Below are positions 1 to 10,879 of a stretch of DNA of 64,000 bases, piece after piece. Source of the stretch: Gymnopilus junonius (lineage: Eukaryota; Basidiomycota; Agaricomycetes; Agaricales; Galerinaceae); contig JADNYJ010000136.1 of assembly GCA_015501075.1 (NCBI GenBank), forward strand, positions 1 to 64,000, written 5' to 3'. The position numbers and the translations under genes are program-made. The notes below the pieces were generated by a model. It did no database searches, had not been told where the DNA came from, and saw only the letters and a list, made by a program, of their open reading frames with translations. Numbering within the stretch: position 1 is the stretch's first letter; every line of letters starts with the position of its first letter.

Positions 1-6
1 ATTGGT

Positions 7-165
7 CTAGCCAACTATAGCACGCGAGTTGATTGGGCGATCTACTCCCCAAGACCGCGTTTCGACAAGGTACATCGCGTGCTGTCGCCGTTTTGCAAGA
101 TCTGTCAAAAGCATAGGGTCCAATGGGCAGCCTAGAACATCTGTCATCATCTCCATTGAGGCCAT
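7..165 (-). CDS. Possible first exon of a gene running off the left edge
   Basis: A 52-codon open frame begins at an ATG at 165 on the minus strand and runs toward the left edge, ending at a stop at 7-9. A GT lies just before that stop and could be a splice donor. The peptide starts MASMEMMTDVLG and resembles no family I recognise. Two overlapping GATAAG-type sites sit across its start. It may equally be a chance frame, because too little of the locus is present to judge. Confidence 0.2.
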   Translation of the reverse strand: MASMEMMTDVLGCPLDPMLLTDLAKRRQHAMYLVETRSWGVDRPINSRAIVG

Positions 166-177
166 CTTATCTTATCT
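161..177 (+). promoter_or_regulatory. Tandem GATA-type sites (CTTATC twice, overlapping)
   Basis: CTTATC occurs at 166-171 and 171-176, which is GATAAG on the minus strand. Similar clusters occur upstream of GCN2 and MET2. GATA zinc-finger factors bind such sites in fungi. Use of this site is inferred only. Confidence 0.35.
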
Positions 178-352
178 ACATTTTAAAGTATGTAGATTGA
201 CGTCATAATTATTATTAGCTAGATGGAATGCGAGACTCATCTGTCCATTCCAATGAGCTCATCTATTGGAGTACAATGAAAAGGGTCCTGTTAAATGGCA
301 CAAAGCTGTCTCCTAGTACGTTCACAATACCTGAAATAATCAAGCGAATTTC

Positions 353-1096
353 ATGACGAATACCAATACTAATACTACCGCGTCTTCCACCAACAGTACC
401 GTGTCTTCCCAACAACACGCAGGCTCAGGAGCTGCCAACAAAGTCAAGTAAGTATTAGTCCGCTTCTTATCTTGAGTATATGATGGCCTAAACAACTGAC
501 GGATGGATTCTTTAAGGGGTGTCGTGGAATACATACATGGTTAGTCGCCATATTTCGACTATCTGATGACATATATCCGCTGACTCGGTTTTTTTTCTTT
601 CCTTTTTTTCCGTGTGTAGGAGCAGGTGAAAATTTGCGTGGAACTGCACTCAGTTTCATAGATAGTTTGGGAAGTTCTGGAGAGACTAAATACGACGATA
701 TTGCTAGACGGGGCAGGATGGAAATGGAACAGGGTTCGCGTAATGTAAGAAGCCCCAACCCTCCCCATGCTATGGCGACATCTACGTCGTCTGGCTATTC
801 TCGGTCTCCCGCAACCGACGCCACCGGAATGCAGTCTTACGCGACATCAGGCCAAAATGGTCCTTATGACCGCGGCTCAGGAGGTTAGCTGAACTGTTTG
901 ATTCATAGTTCTTGTAGACTAACGCCATTGGCTCTTTGTAGGGTATGGGCATCCGCAAGGATATCGAGCTGGGAACGCAAACATGACCTCTGGATCTACC
1001 TATCCTGGCCACCACCGAGATGATGCAGTAACAGGAGTTCCTCAGTCCGAGATTCAACAAGGACAAGGCATGGAGCAGTGCAAGGACAAGGCATGA
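353..1096 (+). CDS. Small Gly/Ser-rich protein of unknown function
   Basis: Four exons are visible: 353-447, 517-539, 620-883 and 942-1096. Introns are gtaagt..ag, gttagt..ag and gttagc..ag, and the exon sum (537 nt) gives 178 aa in frame. The N-terminus is rich in Thr, Asn and Ser. A compact core follows (EYIHGAGENLRGTALSF, then a segment with YDDIARRGR). It reads like a small protein family common in mushroom genomes, but I cannot name a function. The tail is Gly/Gln/His rich. A duplicated GQGM motif lies right at the stop (about 1067-1100), and the alternative frame stays open for roughly 30 further codons. The true C-terminus could therefore be longer if one base is missing there. No signal peptide or membrane segment is seen. 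Confidence 0.55.
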
Positions 1097-1879
1097 ACCA
1101 GCCCAAGAACGAGGCATGGATCGGTACAAGATCCCCGGCAAGGGACTTATCGGCAGGCGGACTCAAGGACGGCAACCAATTGACGAATTGAAGTTGGTCT
1201 GCTGAAGTAGCATGAAAAATGATGAAATATCTAGTATGGGTCTTCCCAGCTTTACCTCTTTACTCAGAAATTGTAAAACATGCCTTAAAAGTCATTTTTC
1301 AGCCTCATTTTTGATCAAGACCGCGTGGACTTTGGACTTGATAAGGAACAGTTTTTCCGTCGGAGTAACGATGTGCGAAACTAGTCAGGTATTTTGAAAG
1401 GCAAGTCGCAAGAACTTGATGGTGAAGCCATCCTGGAAAAAGAAGCGATGTATGCGCAAGCCTTTATTTGCTCACACTTTACATACCGTATCATATCTAT
1501 AAGTACACAGTATAAGCTTGAAAAAGTATTATAGGAGTGAATAGAATATGTTCGATGTGACAAAGCGTTGACAGTGCCCCGGTGATAGATGGCAAAGTAC
1601 TACGCCAGCGAATGAAATCAAGTAAGCAGCGGTGAGACGATGCGCTTTTGGGGATAGAGTATGGCAAGCGAAAGACAGAGAGCCTAGGATTTCACAGAAT
1701 AATGTCATCCGATTTAAGTTGGCGGCGGGCTTGAGCGTTGAAAATTGCCTCGGCCAAGGTCTCCTGGAGATAAATCGCGCCAACCCCTTTCGAAACGTGA
1801 GCATAACAGTAGAGCCGTTGTAAACGCCGCAGAAAACACGGGCCACAAACAGGGCCAGAGTCGCCAAGTACTGTAAATT
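1097..1879. other. Intergenic, convergent 3' ends
   Basis: About 780 bp lie between the 3' ends of two convergent genes. The short frames here show no family resemblance and no structural RNA is apparent. Nothing further is supported. Confidence 0.5.
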
Positions 1880-4060
1880 TCAACGCAGCGTACGCAGGGA
1901 CTTGATAACATGCTGCAAATCGCCATTCCATTCTCCCGTCCACACCGGCGGTTTCTCTGGTACATGGTGAGTAAGAGTGAATACGACCTCTTCATCGTCA
2001 GTGGACGGAGGAATCATCCAATTCGAATTAAGGGCTGGACTGTCACTGCGAGCAGTCAGCAAGGACGCTGATGCGGAATGATTGTGGGACGCGATGGCGC
2101 TGCGGCGGGATAAAGGAGTGTAAGACAATGAGCGAGACAGGGTGGGAGATGGGACATAAGGAGTGTCGTCTTCTTGCTCCGGTTCAACTGGAGTTTGAAG
2201 TTCTGGACTTTCTGGACTTTTTAGAGCTGGACCGTAAGCTGGTGATGGTGGTGCAAACATGATTGGAGAATCTGGGGAACGGCTGAAACCAGACTCTGCA
2301 CGAGAGTCACTTCGGCTTCCCCATTGCTCAGAAAAGTCGTCTTCCATGCGAAATCGAGGCAGATCATCAGTGATAGTGGACATAGAGTGTTCTGACGCGA
2401 CAGAATCGCGTCTGCGGCTGGAGGGTCGAGTAAATAAAGAACTCAGACTCGCTACAGACAGACTTGATCGCCGAGTAACTTTGGCACTCTTGTCGCGTTT
2501 TGCGACAGGAGAGTCCAATGGTAGCTTGGACGGATAATCTCCTTGCAAAGGTCGGCCGCCATTGAGGGCGTCAAAAACGTCAGGCGGCATGTCACCAAGT
2601 GTGCGTGTCAATTTGTTCAGGCTCTTCTGACGATGGTCAACATTTTTGGGGTCTAGAACCTCGTCGTCATTGATATCACTATCTTCGTCAGCTTCGCCAA
2701 CAGCTGCCACAGTCGTTGACGATGTAGTCTGTGAGGCAGGAAAAGTGAAAGAGGACAGGGACGGGTCGGACAACGAACGTGCACGAGGATTTGGATTTGG
2801 ATTTGGGTAGGCACTGGAGACCGAGTTCGTTGGAGAAAACGGAGATACGTATGCTGGATGGTCCGATTCACCAGCAAAGTGTATCGTACTGATTGTCGAC
2901 AAGGACCCGCCTGAAATCCTCCAGGAACTGTTAGGCGTTATAGGATGGATGGCGCGGCGCTCGCGAGCCTTCCCTTTCACCTTCAAAGGCTTCACCGAAC
3001 GCTTGCTCCATATCGTAGGCAGAGCTGGAGGGCTTTTCAACGGCTTCTGACGAGACCCTAAACCACCGCGACCAATTGGTCGAACTAAAGGCTTATCACG
3101 GCCAGCCTGTTCGGTTTGCAGGGCATCTCTGCTGGGAAGTGAGGATACCTCTAAATGTTTTGGACGCGAGCCCAAGCCACCACGTCCAATCGGTCGAATA
3201 ACTGGAAGACTATCTTGACGAAGGCGTGCCGGATCCAGGTTTTCAGGTGTTGGTGTAACCAGACGCAGCCGGGAACCCGACCCTCCGCGGCCAACGACGC
3301 GTAAAGTTGACGTGCTTGACGAACTCGACGTACTTCCCTGGGAAATATTACTAGACGACGCTAAAGATTCTGATCCGTGGGAGGCGGAGGAAGGTGGGGA
3401 AGCAGCAGAATAGTCGTTGACAATCCGGGTGGAATTAATGATATTGATGGTCTGCGACGTTTGCTGTGATGTGGCGTCGAGGGAAGAGTCGAACATTCCG
3501 ACGACAGGATGGCTGCCCGTACTGGGCAGTGTCCTGGCCGAATCGACTGAGTACTGAGACCTCGACTCCGACGATGATCTTGAGGAATGAGCTATACAAC
3601 TATAAGAATAATAATTAACAGGAGAGAATTGCAATTGACTTACATATCGTCATAGATACGTCAGTGAAATTGTTCAACAACGGTGACGCTGGTACATTCC
3701 GCGTGGACTGGAGAGAAAAACTACTTGGATGCGGGCTTGCAGGATAGGCATACATCCCTTTGAGGATCGAAGAAACCGCCTGGGGAGATGGGGTTTCGAA
3801 GGCTTCAACTTCAACTTCGACTTTTTCTGGCCAACTTGAACAAGAGAAGATGACGTTGAAGAAGAGGTAGTCGATGTCTCTCCTGAAGACGCAATAGAAG
3901 AACGACCAGCAGAAAGTGCCGCCGAAGGCCCAGCACGCGAGGTATCGAGTGATATGGATTTAGCAAAGACCCTGGACAACTTCTTGGTTGGACTGAATAA
4001 AGGGCTACGGCGGTCATCTTTTGCGGTCGCTTCACGTAAGGCGGTGGAATGATTGGTCAT
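1880..4060 (-). CDS. Ser-rich disordered protein with three GRGGxGSR repeats
   Basis: The gene starts at the ATG at 4060 (MTNHSTALREATAKDD) and ends at 1880. A 52-nt intron at 3592-3643 (gtaagt..tag) joins the N-terminal exon to a long last exon. The protein would be about 700 aa, largely low complexity and rich in Ser, Pro and Arg, so it is probably disordered. Three spaced copies of a GRGGxGSR motif lie near 3290, 3170 and 3060 (VVGRGGSGSR, PIGRGGLGSR twice), followed by basic KSKRS-type stretches. Between about 3810 and 3870 the reading frame must change. A one-base deletion restores frame over the whole gene, and a 56-nt intron with a weak gttggc donor would also do so. The function is unknown. 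The many SP and TP motifs suggest a phosphoprotein, which is an inference. Confidence 0.6.
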
Positions 4061-4696
4061 GGTCGCCGGTCAGGAATGAGTGAGGGCTCAACGTACTGCG
4101 AAAAAGGCCGCAAATACGAAGGAAGAGTAGCAAAGAAGTATTCCCCAAGGATAAACGGTGGGAAGACATGGACTGCATCGGTTATCAGTTTCTTTCCAGT
4201 TTCCAGGGATGGGACCTTTCTCCCCATCATGTTGCAGATCTGATCACAGGTACCATGCATGCCTGCTCCGCTGGTTAACCGGTCCGTTGGTGTGTTCACT
4301 CCCTCAATGAATTGATACACTGAGCTTCGTCAGTTCATGAGTACACACTTCTTGGCAACTGTGATAGAGGTATTCATATCTATTCATACCTCTGACCCAG
4401 GATAACTCGAAGTAACCATTGCAGCATCGTTTGACATCTAGCTATGTGAAACACGAGACCGCCCCCTCTCCGGACTTTTGTTCTCGGCTAGGAGGGTCGA
4501 AAAGACTGAGACTCCGAAGAAATTGATTTTCTTCGCCATCTGCAAATCATGAGAAGCTTGATGGAACAATATGAGGCTGAACCGGAGGTGCCTTAATAGG
4601 TCGCGAAAGGGAAAGGGGTCTCCGAAATTATGTTGTTTGGCAAGCACACAGTGTACCAAATACAAATCGGCCCGCACAAAATTCGCTCTGAAAATT
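4061..4696. other. Intergenic
   Basis: This is the upstream region of the Ser-rich gene up to the inverted-repeat element. No coding frame is supported. Confidence 0.45.
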
Positions 4697-5786
4697 TAAG
4701 GCTCCAACCGTATAGTATATGTATACGGCCGATGGCTTAAATATACGGATACGGTTGTTTACAGTATATTTACAGTATATATACAGTTAAACGGTTTTCA
4801 GTATACAGTTTCCCAAATAGAAATTTCTTGGCCACCTGGGGGCTGGAAAATGTTGGGAAAATGGTAAATATGAACTTCCCTTGTCTGTAGTATGTTAAAA
4901 TCTTGTGTAGAGATATCGCATTCGGGGTGATACCCTCCCATTACCCAAGCCAGGTAACCCGTTCTCGACCCCACCCTCTTTCGCATCACTGATGTCGGAG
5001 ATTAAAATTGGGTTCGCCCGCTCAAGGAGCTCCCTTTACACTTCTTTCCATTGTAAAGCACCAAGAACAATAATTGGCAAGGTTATTGACTCTTGCTTAG
5101 GTGGGTTGTAGCTGTTTCTAAGGGAAATTTTTAGGCTGACTGGGTCTAACTGTATAGGAATACCGTATATGCCTGGTCACTTTCAGTGAACCAGGTTTTG
5201 GAGTGGAATAGAGAATTCAGTTTTAGGAAGCTTCCCCAAAAGAAAAAAAATAGGCCCAAGGTCTAGATCCATTGCACTATTCAGAATTCCCCGACTCTAT
5301 CACGTGAGTGATAGATAGAAAGGGTTCTGTCGAGTTTGAAATGAACGACTCCCACCAATGTCGGTCTGAGCTTTCTTCTATATATCTGAACTGCAAATTT
5401 TTTAGCTTACAAAAATTTCAACATTTTCTCATTACATATTTTACTATAGAAGTAACATAATTACCCTTCAGCTGGCCGCGAGGAGTCAACCGAAGGTTGG
5501 CGACAAGCGGCCAGCAGTAAACTTACATTTCACGTAGACCTTGAAAGGATGCAAATGGCGCCGATTGTTAAGTTTTACTGAGAAAGATAGAGTCGGGGAT
5601 TGGCGCTTGCACCGCTATGGGATCTTATACACAAAAATTGGCCATGTGGCCAGGCGTGCCCAAAGGGCCATGTTATCATATATTTACTGTATGCCGAGAA
5701 TTTTCAAAAGGCCCTATATATATACATAAACTTATACAGTTATAACCGTATATATACAGTAGATAGACAGTACGGTTGGAGCCTTA
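4697..5786. mobile_element. Non-autonomous DNA element with 16-bp terminal inverted repeats
   Basis: The sequence TAAGGCTCCAACCGTA at 4697-4712 recurs as its exact reverse complement at 5771-5786, bounding 1090 bp. Just inside both ends are repeated short units (ACAGTATA, ACGGTT, TATATAC), the kind of subterminal repeats seen in hAT-like non-autonomous elements. The outer flanks show a similar 8-mer (tctgaaaa at 4687-4694 and tctgaaat at 5787-5794). It is offset by two bases on the left, so a target-site duplication is possible but not clean. There is no transposase frame. A GC-rich stem-loop lies inside (5471-5515). Confidence 0.65.
5471..5515. repeat. Nested inverted repeat (stem-loop) inside the element
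   Basis: GCTGGCCGC at 5471-5479 pairs with GCGGCCAGC at 5507-5515. Inside it CAACC (5487-5491) pairs with GGTTG (5495-5499) around a 3-nt loop. It stands out as a GC-rich two-storey hairpin in an AT-rich element. Confidence 0.55.
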
Positions 5787-7696
5787 TCTGAAATACTTAG
5801 CTTGAATGCTGACCGCTGGCATTAATTGACTCCAACACAGAAGACGACTTCTTGGGCGAATTTCCCTGCTTATGGCCAACCAGTTCACCGTGCTACCCAG
5901 AGTCTTTGATGGCTGCCGAATGGATGCCCTGAAAATAGCTCTTGATTTTGATTATCATACATAACATGCAGAACAGACCACATGCAAAAGAAATCCTTCT
6001 GCCAGCCCGGTCCAAATAATCAATGCATACCCTCTCAAGGCTATCTCGTATCCACGTTCTATATACAACACAATCGGCTGCAAACTTGCGCTGATGATTC
6101 CACATAGTGATATCTTTGTCTGCTCAACTATTCACTCTAAGCTCGCCTGTTCGAATTAGTCGCATTTTACTCGGCCCTCGCGATTTTGCAACTACTAGTT
6201 CTATACTGGTATTTCGATATCGTTCAAGAAGTGGATGCTTTACTCGCTCGATAACTAGCTCGAGGTTTGTATTCCAAATGAGGAGGTACCTCAGATGCAT
6301 TCAATCATCAGGTTCGTGGTGGAATTATCAACTTCAGTTGGGACCGCCGGGCCGTTATTCATAGCTTATAGTCTTTGCAGAGGTGTAAATGCTATCTTCA
6401 TACATACAAACTATTCCTCGGAGTAATTGTAGAGGACGAAAGGATAACGTCAATTAGCCGCAACTTACCTCTGCAGGCGGAGCATTTTACAGATTTCGGA
6501 TTTCCACGTCATCAAGAACAACTCAGGCCAGCCAACCAGGCTCCTCCAATGCTTCCAGATGTATCCTATGAACTCTGCTATTGATCATCAACTAGAAATA
6601 TTCGCACTATTTTGTTGATCATTTGCTGGAGTTCTTCTGGATTTACCAGGCGGGAAATTCCTACCCTACTGATCAAAGCTCGTATCTCCGTCAGGCTTCA
6701 GCTACTCGGACTTTAAGAGAGCAAAGGATTACGACCTTCGTTGGAGATCATCAAGCCACAATTGCCAATTGTACGTACGCCATTCAAAGAACCGACATGC
6801 AAACTTCAAAGTTCGGATATGCAGTGGCATTTTAATTATGCCCTATGATTTGATGCGTGCCCTTGCATAACCACTCTATTTGCGTGTGGCTTGGCTTGAT
6901 CCGCCACACCAGCCACGTCTTTGACTGGAGGCGTTGAAAGAGTCCATTTTTGTCGGCTTAGTCGGCTCAAACGCGGTTTGAAGGGGATGATGAAACTGCT
7001 TCATCGCTATCAATATACGACTGGCAGCTTGCATTTCAAAATTTGAGATGTCAGCAGTTGGTCAGGGCGCCAGCGGTGAAGGCGCCAATTTAGTCTGAGT
7101 AACCATGCTTGTTTAATTTGGTTGTCGCATGCCCAACGCCTGTCATCAAATTATTTTTCTACGCAAAAGCTAACATGTCCTGGAGTCCTTGGTACCCTCA
7201 CTGAAACGAGAAGGTGCAAGTTAAAATATTTCATCATCTAATACTTCGGATAGAATACAGAGTAAAAATTTCACTGTAATAAAATGATTTTCTCAGATTT
7301 TTAGTTACGCGCGACATCTACCTTACTCTGGTCTTGCTCGTCTCAACTCATGCAGCGCTGAAAACTGTATAATTGCGATTATCTCTAGTCTATAATTATT
7401 TTTACTCAAAATATGTAGCAGTCGGCGTCGCTAGCATGCCCTTGGCAGATGCATGGTCTTCGATGCTCACGACCGCAAAAAACCTCACTCAAATGCAGGA
7501 AAGATTTTTAATTATTGCGAAGCCCGTGCTGAAAGAAGGACATGGCAAAAAAAGGCCATCACACCAAGCAAGATGGTATTAACTTTTCAACCGATATGGG
7601 TATATGTCTAGATGTACCCCAAAAAAGCGGCCAGAAGTCTAATGTCTAACAATAAAACTCAATATACCTTGAAGAGAAAAGGGAAAAACACTGTCA
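5787..7696. other. Gene-poor stretch of 1.9 kb
   Basis: Only short frames of fewer than 90 codons are present, with no recognisable domain, signal peptide or intron series. Base composition is unremarkable. I find no gene or structural RNA that I can support. Confidence 0.5.
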
Positions 7697-8710
7697 TCAT
7701 CGATGCTTGTGGCTGGGGTTCAAATCCTGGCCGTCGGCTAATAACACGGGCTCTTCGTGTTCTTTGCTTGCTGGAGGTTCGCCCATTGCTTTCCTTAGCT
7801 GCGCAGAATGCAGAACCTTGGCGTATCGCGGTTGGACGAAAGTCGCCGTAGCTTGGACGAGAACAGTTCCCTGTAAGTCCTCTACACTGCCAGATACGTT
7901 CACCTTCCGACCTTTTGCCTCATCGACGCGCGTCTTGATAACCACGAACTATCGCATGTGGTGTCAATACAGGTTTATACAGCGCCGGGAAAAAGCGAGG
8001 AAAAAGTTACCTGATCGGCCATAGTTGGGGCCCGATAATTCAATGTAAGTTGGGCGGTGACTCCAACCTTCTCAGGCAAGTTACTTATAGCCTGCAAGCA
8101 AGGGAAAAAATGTTAGTTCATATGCATAGATTTTTACCTGAACCATATGAATGCTCACCGTCCTTGCAAGAGTCTCATCCAGAAGCGTGGCCAGAAGCCC
8201 ACCATGAATGATCCCATCGTGACCGCATAACCCTCTCCCGACGTGCAGGAAAACAATGCTTTCCGATTCGTCGTTCTTAGCCCGGACCAAAGGCAGCAAA
8301 GCAAGCTTTCCCGGTCCTCTGAGCGCACCAGCCGTCAGGTTATTGACTCGCCTTTCCTCCGGAAAAGTCTGATAAGGTCGCACCTCGTACCAGCCTTTCG
8401 CATCTGATCGTTGCCGCAATTGATTTAGCAGAGGCAACGCCTGAAGTTCTTCTTCCAGTCCATCAATGTAAGCTCGTGACTCCGGTGAATCAGGTTCTGC
8501 TGGAGGTCCAGGAGCAGGTCGAGGGAAGAGAACGGATAAGGGTGGTGGTGGGTATATGGCTCCTAGGGTGCCTGCAACCAAGGATGCAACAGTCACGGCT
8601 GCCAGGGTCCCCAGAGTCCGTCGGCCTCGAGGTGGTGGTGTTGTCGAAAACGCCCGTGAACGCGAGGTAACGGCAGTGCGCTGCAGTAACCTTGTCAGAT
8701 TTGAAGCCAT
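7697..8710 (-). CDS. Mitochondrial/membrane hotdog-fold thioesterase (PaaI/THEM4-like)
   Basis: Three exons (8138-8710, 8011-8091, 7697-7948) add up to 301 aa in frame. The start is the ATG at 8710 (MASNLTRLLQ). Upstream codons in the same frame contain no ATG. The N-terminus is basic and rich in Ser, Thr and Arg, followed by a hydrophobic segment (TLAAVTVASLVAGTLGAIY, residues about 37-55). This suggests mitochondrial targeting plus a membrane anchor. The hotdog-domain signature GHDGIIHGGLLATLLDE (residues about 170-186) carries the HGG and the acidic residue expected of acyl-CoA thioesterases of this class. The last exon holds the closing strands (VSGSVEDLQG, VLVQATATF). The substrate is unknown; hydrolysis of an acyl-CoA is inferred from the family. 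Confidence 0.85.
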
Positions 8711-9015
8711 AGCCTTGTATTTTGTTGACTCTTTCAAGTCCCAGTGCCAGAAACCCAAGAGAAAGTTATGGATGCGGTCCAAGTCATTGCGTTCAACGAT
8801 GGCGACAATGAGAAGCCGGTGGCGGTGCTAATGTCGGGAGAAACATGAACAGGGCCGGTTCTAACTATTGCCGGACATCATCGAGGCCCCTTATAGGCTT
8901 ATATGGGGCAATATATTACATTGCAAGATGGTACGACACGAAGTGGCATTGGATTGTGAAAATTATTAACAACAGCGCACATCTCACGTCGTCTCATTTC
9001 AGGCCGGAATATTCA
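8711..9015. other. Intergenic spacer
   Basis: About 305 bp between the thioesterase start and the 3' end of reductase copy A, with nothing recognisable beyond presumed promoter and terminator. Confidence 0.45.
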
Positions 9016-10495
9016 TCACCAACCTCTCTTGGCAAATTCTTCCAAAGTGTCTCTCGTGGTTTCGAGCTTGGTGTGATATTTGATACCTAGGATCCTTTCT
9101 TCCTTCGTCTTGTCGTAAGTAACATGGTAAACCTTGTCTCCTGGACTCTCAGTAATCTCAGGAAGACCACGGGGCAATTTGTGAGAAGGCAAGGGTGAGG
9201 GAGATAAGCTAGTAGCGGCATCAACTATAGCAATCCAAGAAAAGACGTCATAAACACGATGCAAATTAAGGATACAGGAATGGAACTTACGCCACTCTTG
9301 CCAACTAAAGCCACCTGCCGAAATGATGATTCGTTCCCCACCTGCCTCGGACTTTTCAAGGGCCAGGATGTGACCGAGAGCGACATCTCGTACATCAGCC
9401 CATGAATTGGTATACGCCAGGTGTTCTTTGGGTTTAGGACTTTCGTCTATAACAGTCTGGTACCAGAACAAGACCGATGTGTTCAGTGACGAAGGTGAGC
9501 TGACATTATGGATCGGAGGCTACAAGTAATCAGAAATAAAAGAGCCTCAGAAAGTGTATTTCTTATGCAAGGATCGCAAAGCGCACCCCGAAAATCTGTA
9601 CAGACGATGATTTCAGTATGAAGGAAACCGGGAAACAGAGGCACTTACAAATGGTGGATTGATAACTGAAACATCCCATTTGATCTCTCCTTTGTGTTTA
9701 CTGTAATAATCCCATGCCCCTTGTAAAAGAGAGAACCATTAGTGCTCCGAATATTCAAGATTGAGCATAACCTCATAAGAAGATACCTTTTTCTGCTAAA
9801 GTCTTCGAAGCACGATATACCCTTGCAGTAGTATCATCCTTAGCTCCTAATTCTTCAACCTCCTTGACGACGGAGTCCGCCCAATCTTTCTCGCTGAATT
9901 CTTTTGGCTCAGGGAGAATTACCGTGATTGCGGCGGCTGAGGAGGTGATTACAATGCGCTTCACTTGATGCCTGATGATCATGTTCGTTAGATTATCATG
10001 ATAAAAAAAATAGGGTGTACATACCCTTCTTTTCGAGCACTTTCGAGTATTCCTACTGTTCCCTGCACTGCAGGTTCAATGAGATCTGGGACGAGTGAGT
10101 TTTTTGTTTAATATATCAAGGTAACTTTAGACCACCTTCCGGTTTCTCTGCCTGAGGAACGAACGGCGACGCAGAGTGTATAATTCCGTCCACACCTTTT
10201 ACAGCTTCATCAAATGCACCCTCCTAGAGACATATAAAACTTGCTAAGTTCTCGTCGAGATGAGTATGAATGACACTCACCTTCGTAATATCTTCCACAA
10301 TCACTAGTTCGAGCTTGTCGTTATACCCGCGTGCATCGAAATAATTCTTGGCATATTTGCCCTTGGACTCCGATCGGACTGTACCACGCACAGTATAGCC
10401 GCGTACCATTCCAGAAGCAGACGCACTATCCATATTGCGAGGAATCCATTGACTCCAGAAACGAGTAGCTTGGCGCCTTTCGATACTGCCGGCAT
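9016..10495 (-). pseudogene. Reductase copy A (extended SDR, DFR/GRE2-like) with a 5-bp frame-breaking insertion
   Basis: The exons are 10281-10495, 10136-10223, 10025-10085, 9787-9971, 9649-9719, 9587-9595 (9-nt microexon), 9291-9519 and 9016-9224. The exon sum is 1067 nt. Subtracting five bases gives 353 aa in frame. The extra five bases lie in exon 1 near 10404-10410, between RLLLE and RGYTVRGTV. Paralogues have exactly 210 nt in this exon and this copy has 215. The ATG at 10495 yields MPAVSKGAKLLVSGVNGF, which contains the Rossmann glycine motif, before the frame is lost. The insertion also creates a new ATG at 10409 in the correct downstream frame, giving a version without the cofactor motif. 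The catalytic YRASK is intact. The intron that splits the GGF/GSF codons in copies B, C and D is absent here. Confidence 0.75.
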
Positions 10496-10879
10496 TCCGT
10501 AAGAGTACGCAAGGTGCTTTAAGAATGACTCGCCAGACAATTCCAAGGCACATTATATACCACTCACCCATCAACCATGAGGTGATTTGGACTGAGCCCC
10601 TGAGCCCTAATGCCTTCAGATATTGAATGTGTCTTTCGACTACGTCATTCAATTCCACAAAACGGGCCCGATGATGTGCTGCCAGGCGTACGCGTCAATT
10701 GCGGCTGCTTAACAAATACAATTATTCTACAGTGCATACATATTGATCAATCTATGGAATCAAGCTCATTACTACTGGCCAGCGGACCACGTGGTAGTCA
10801 AATCGGCAAAGTCGGCTATGAAAAAGGTGCATATGTAACTTAACAGAGTCGGCGGGGAAGTGTTGGCTATAACGTTTCG
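10496..10879. other. Intergenic spacer between reductase copies A and B
   Basis: 384 bp between the start of copy A and the stop of copy B, tandem on the minus strand. No further gene is seen. Confidence 0.45.

Noticed and set aside
7712..7738. tRNA B-box-like sequence GGTTCAAATCC
   Set aside because: It lies within the last exon of the thioesterase gene. The flanking bases do not form a T-stem and no A-box or acceptor stem is at the right distance.
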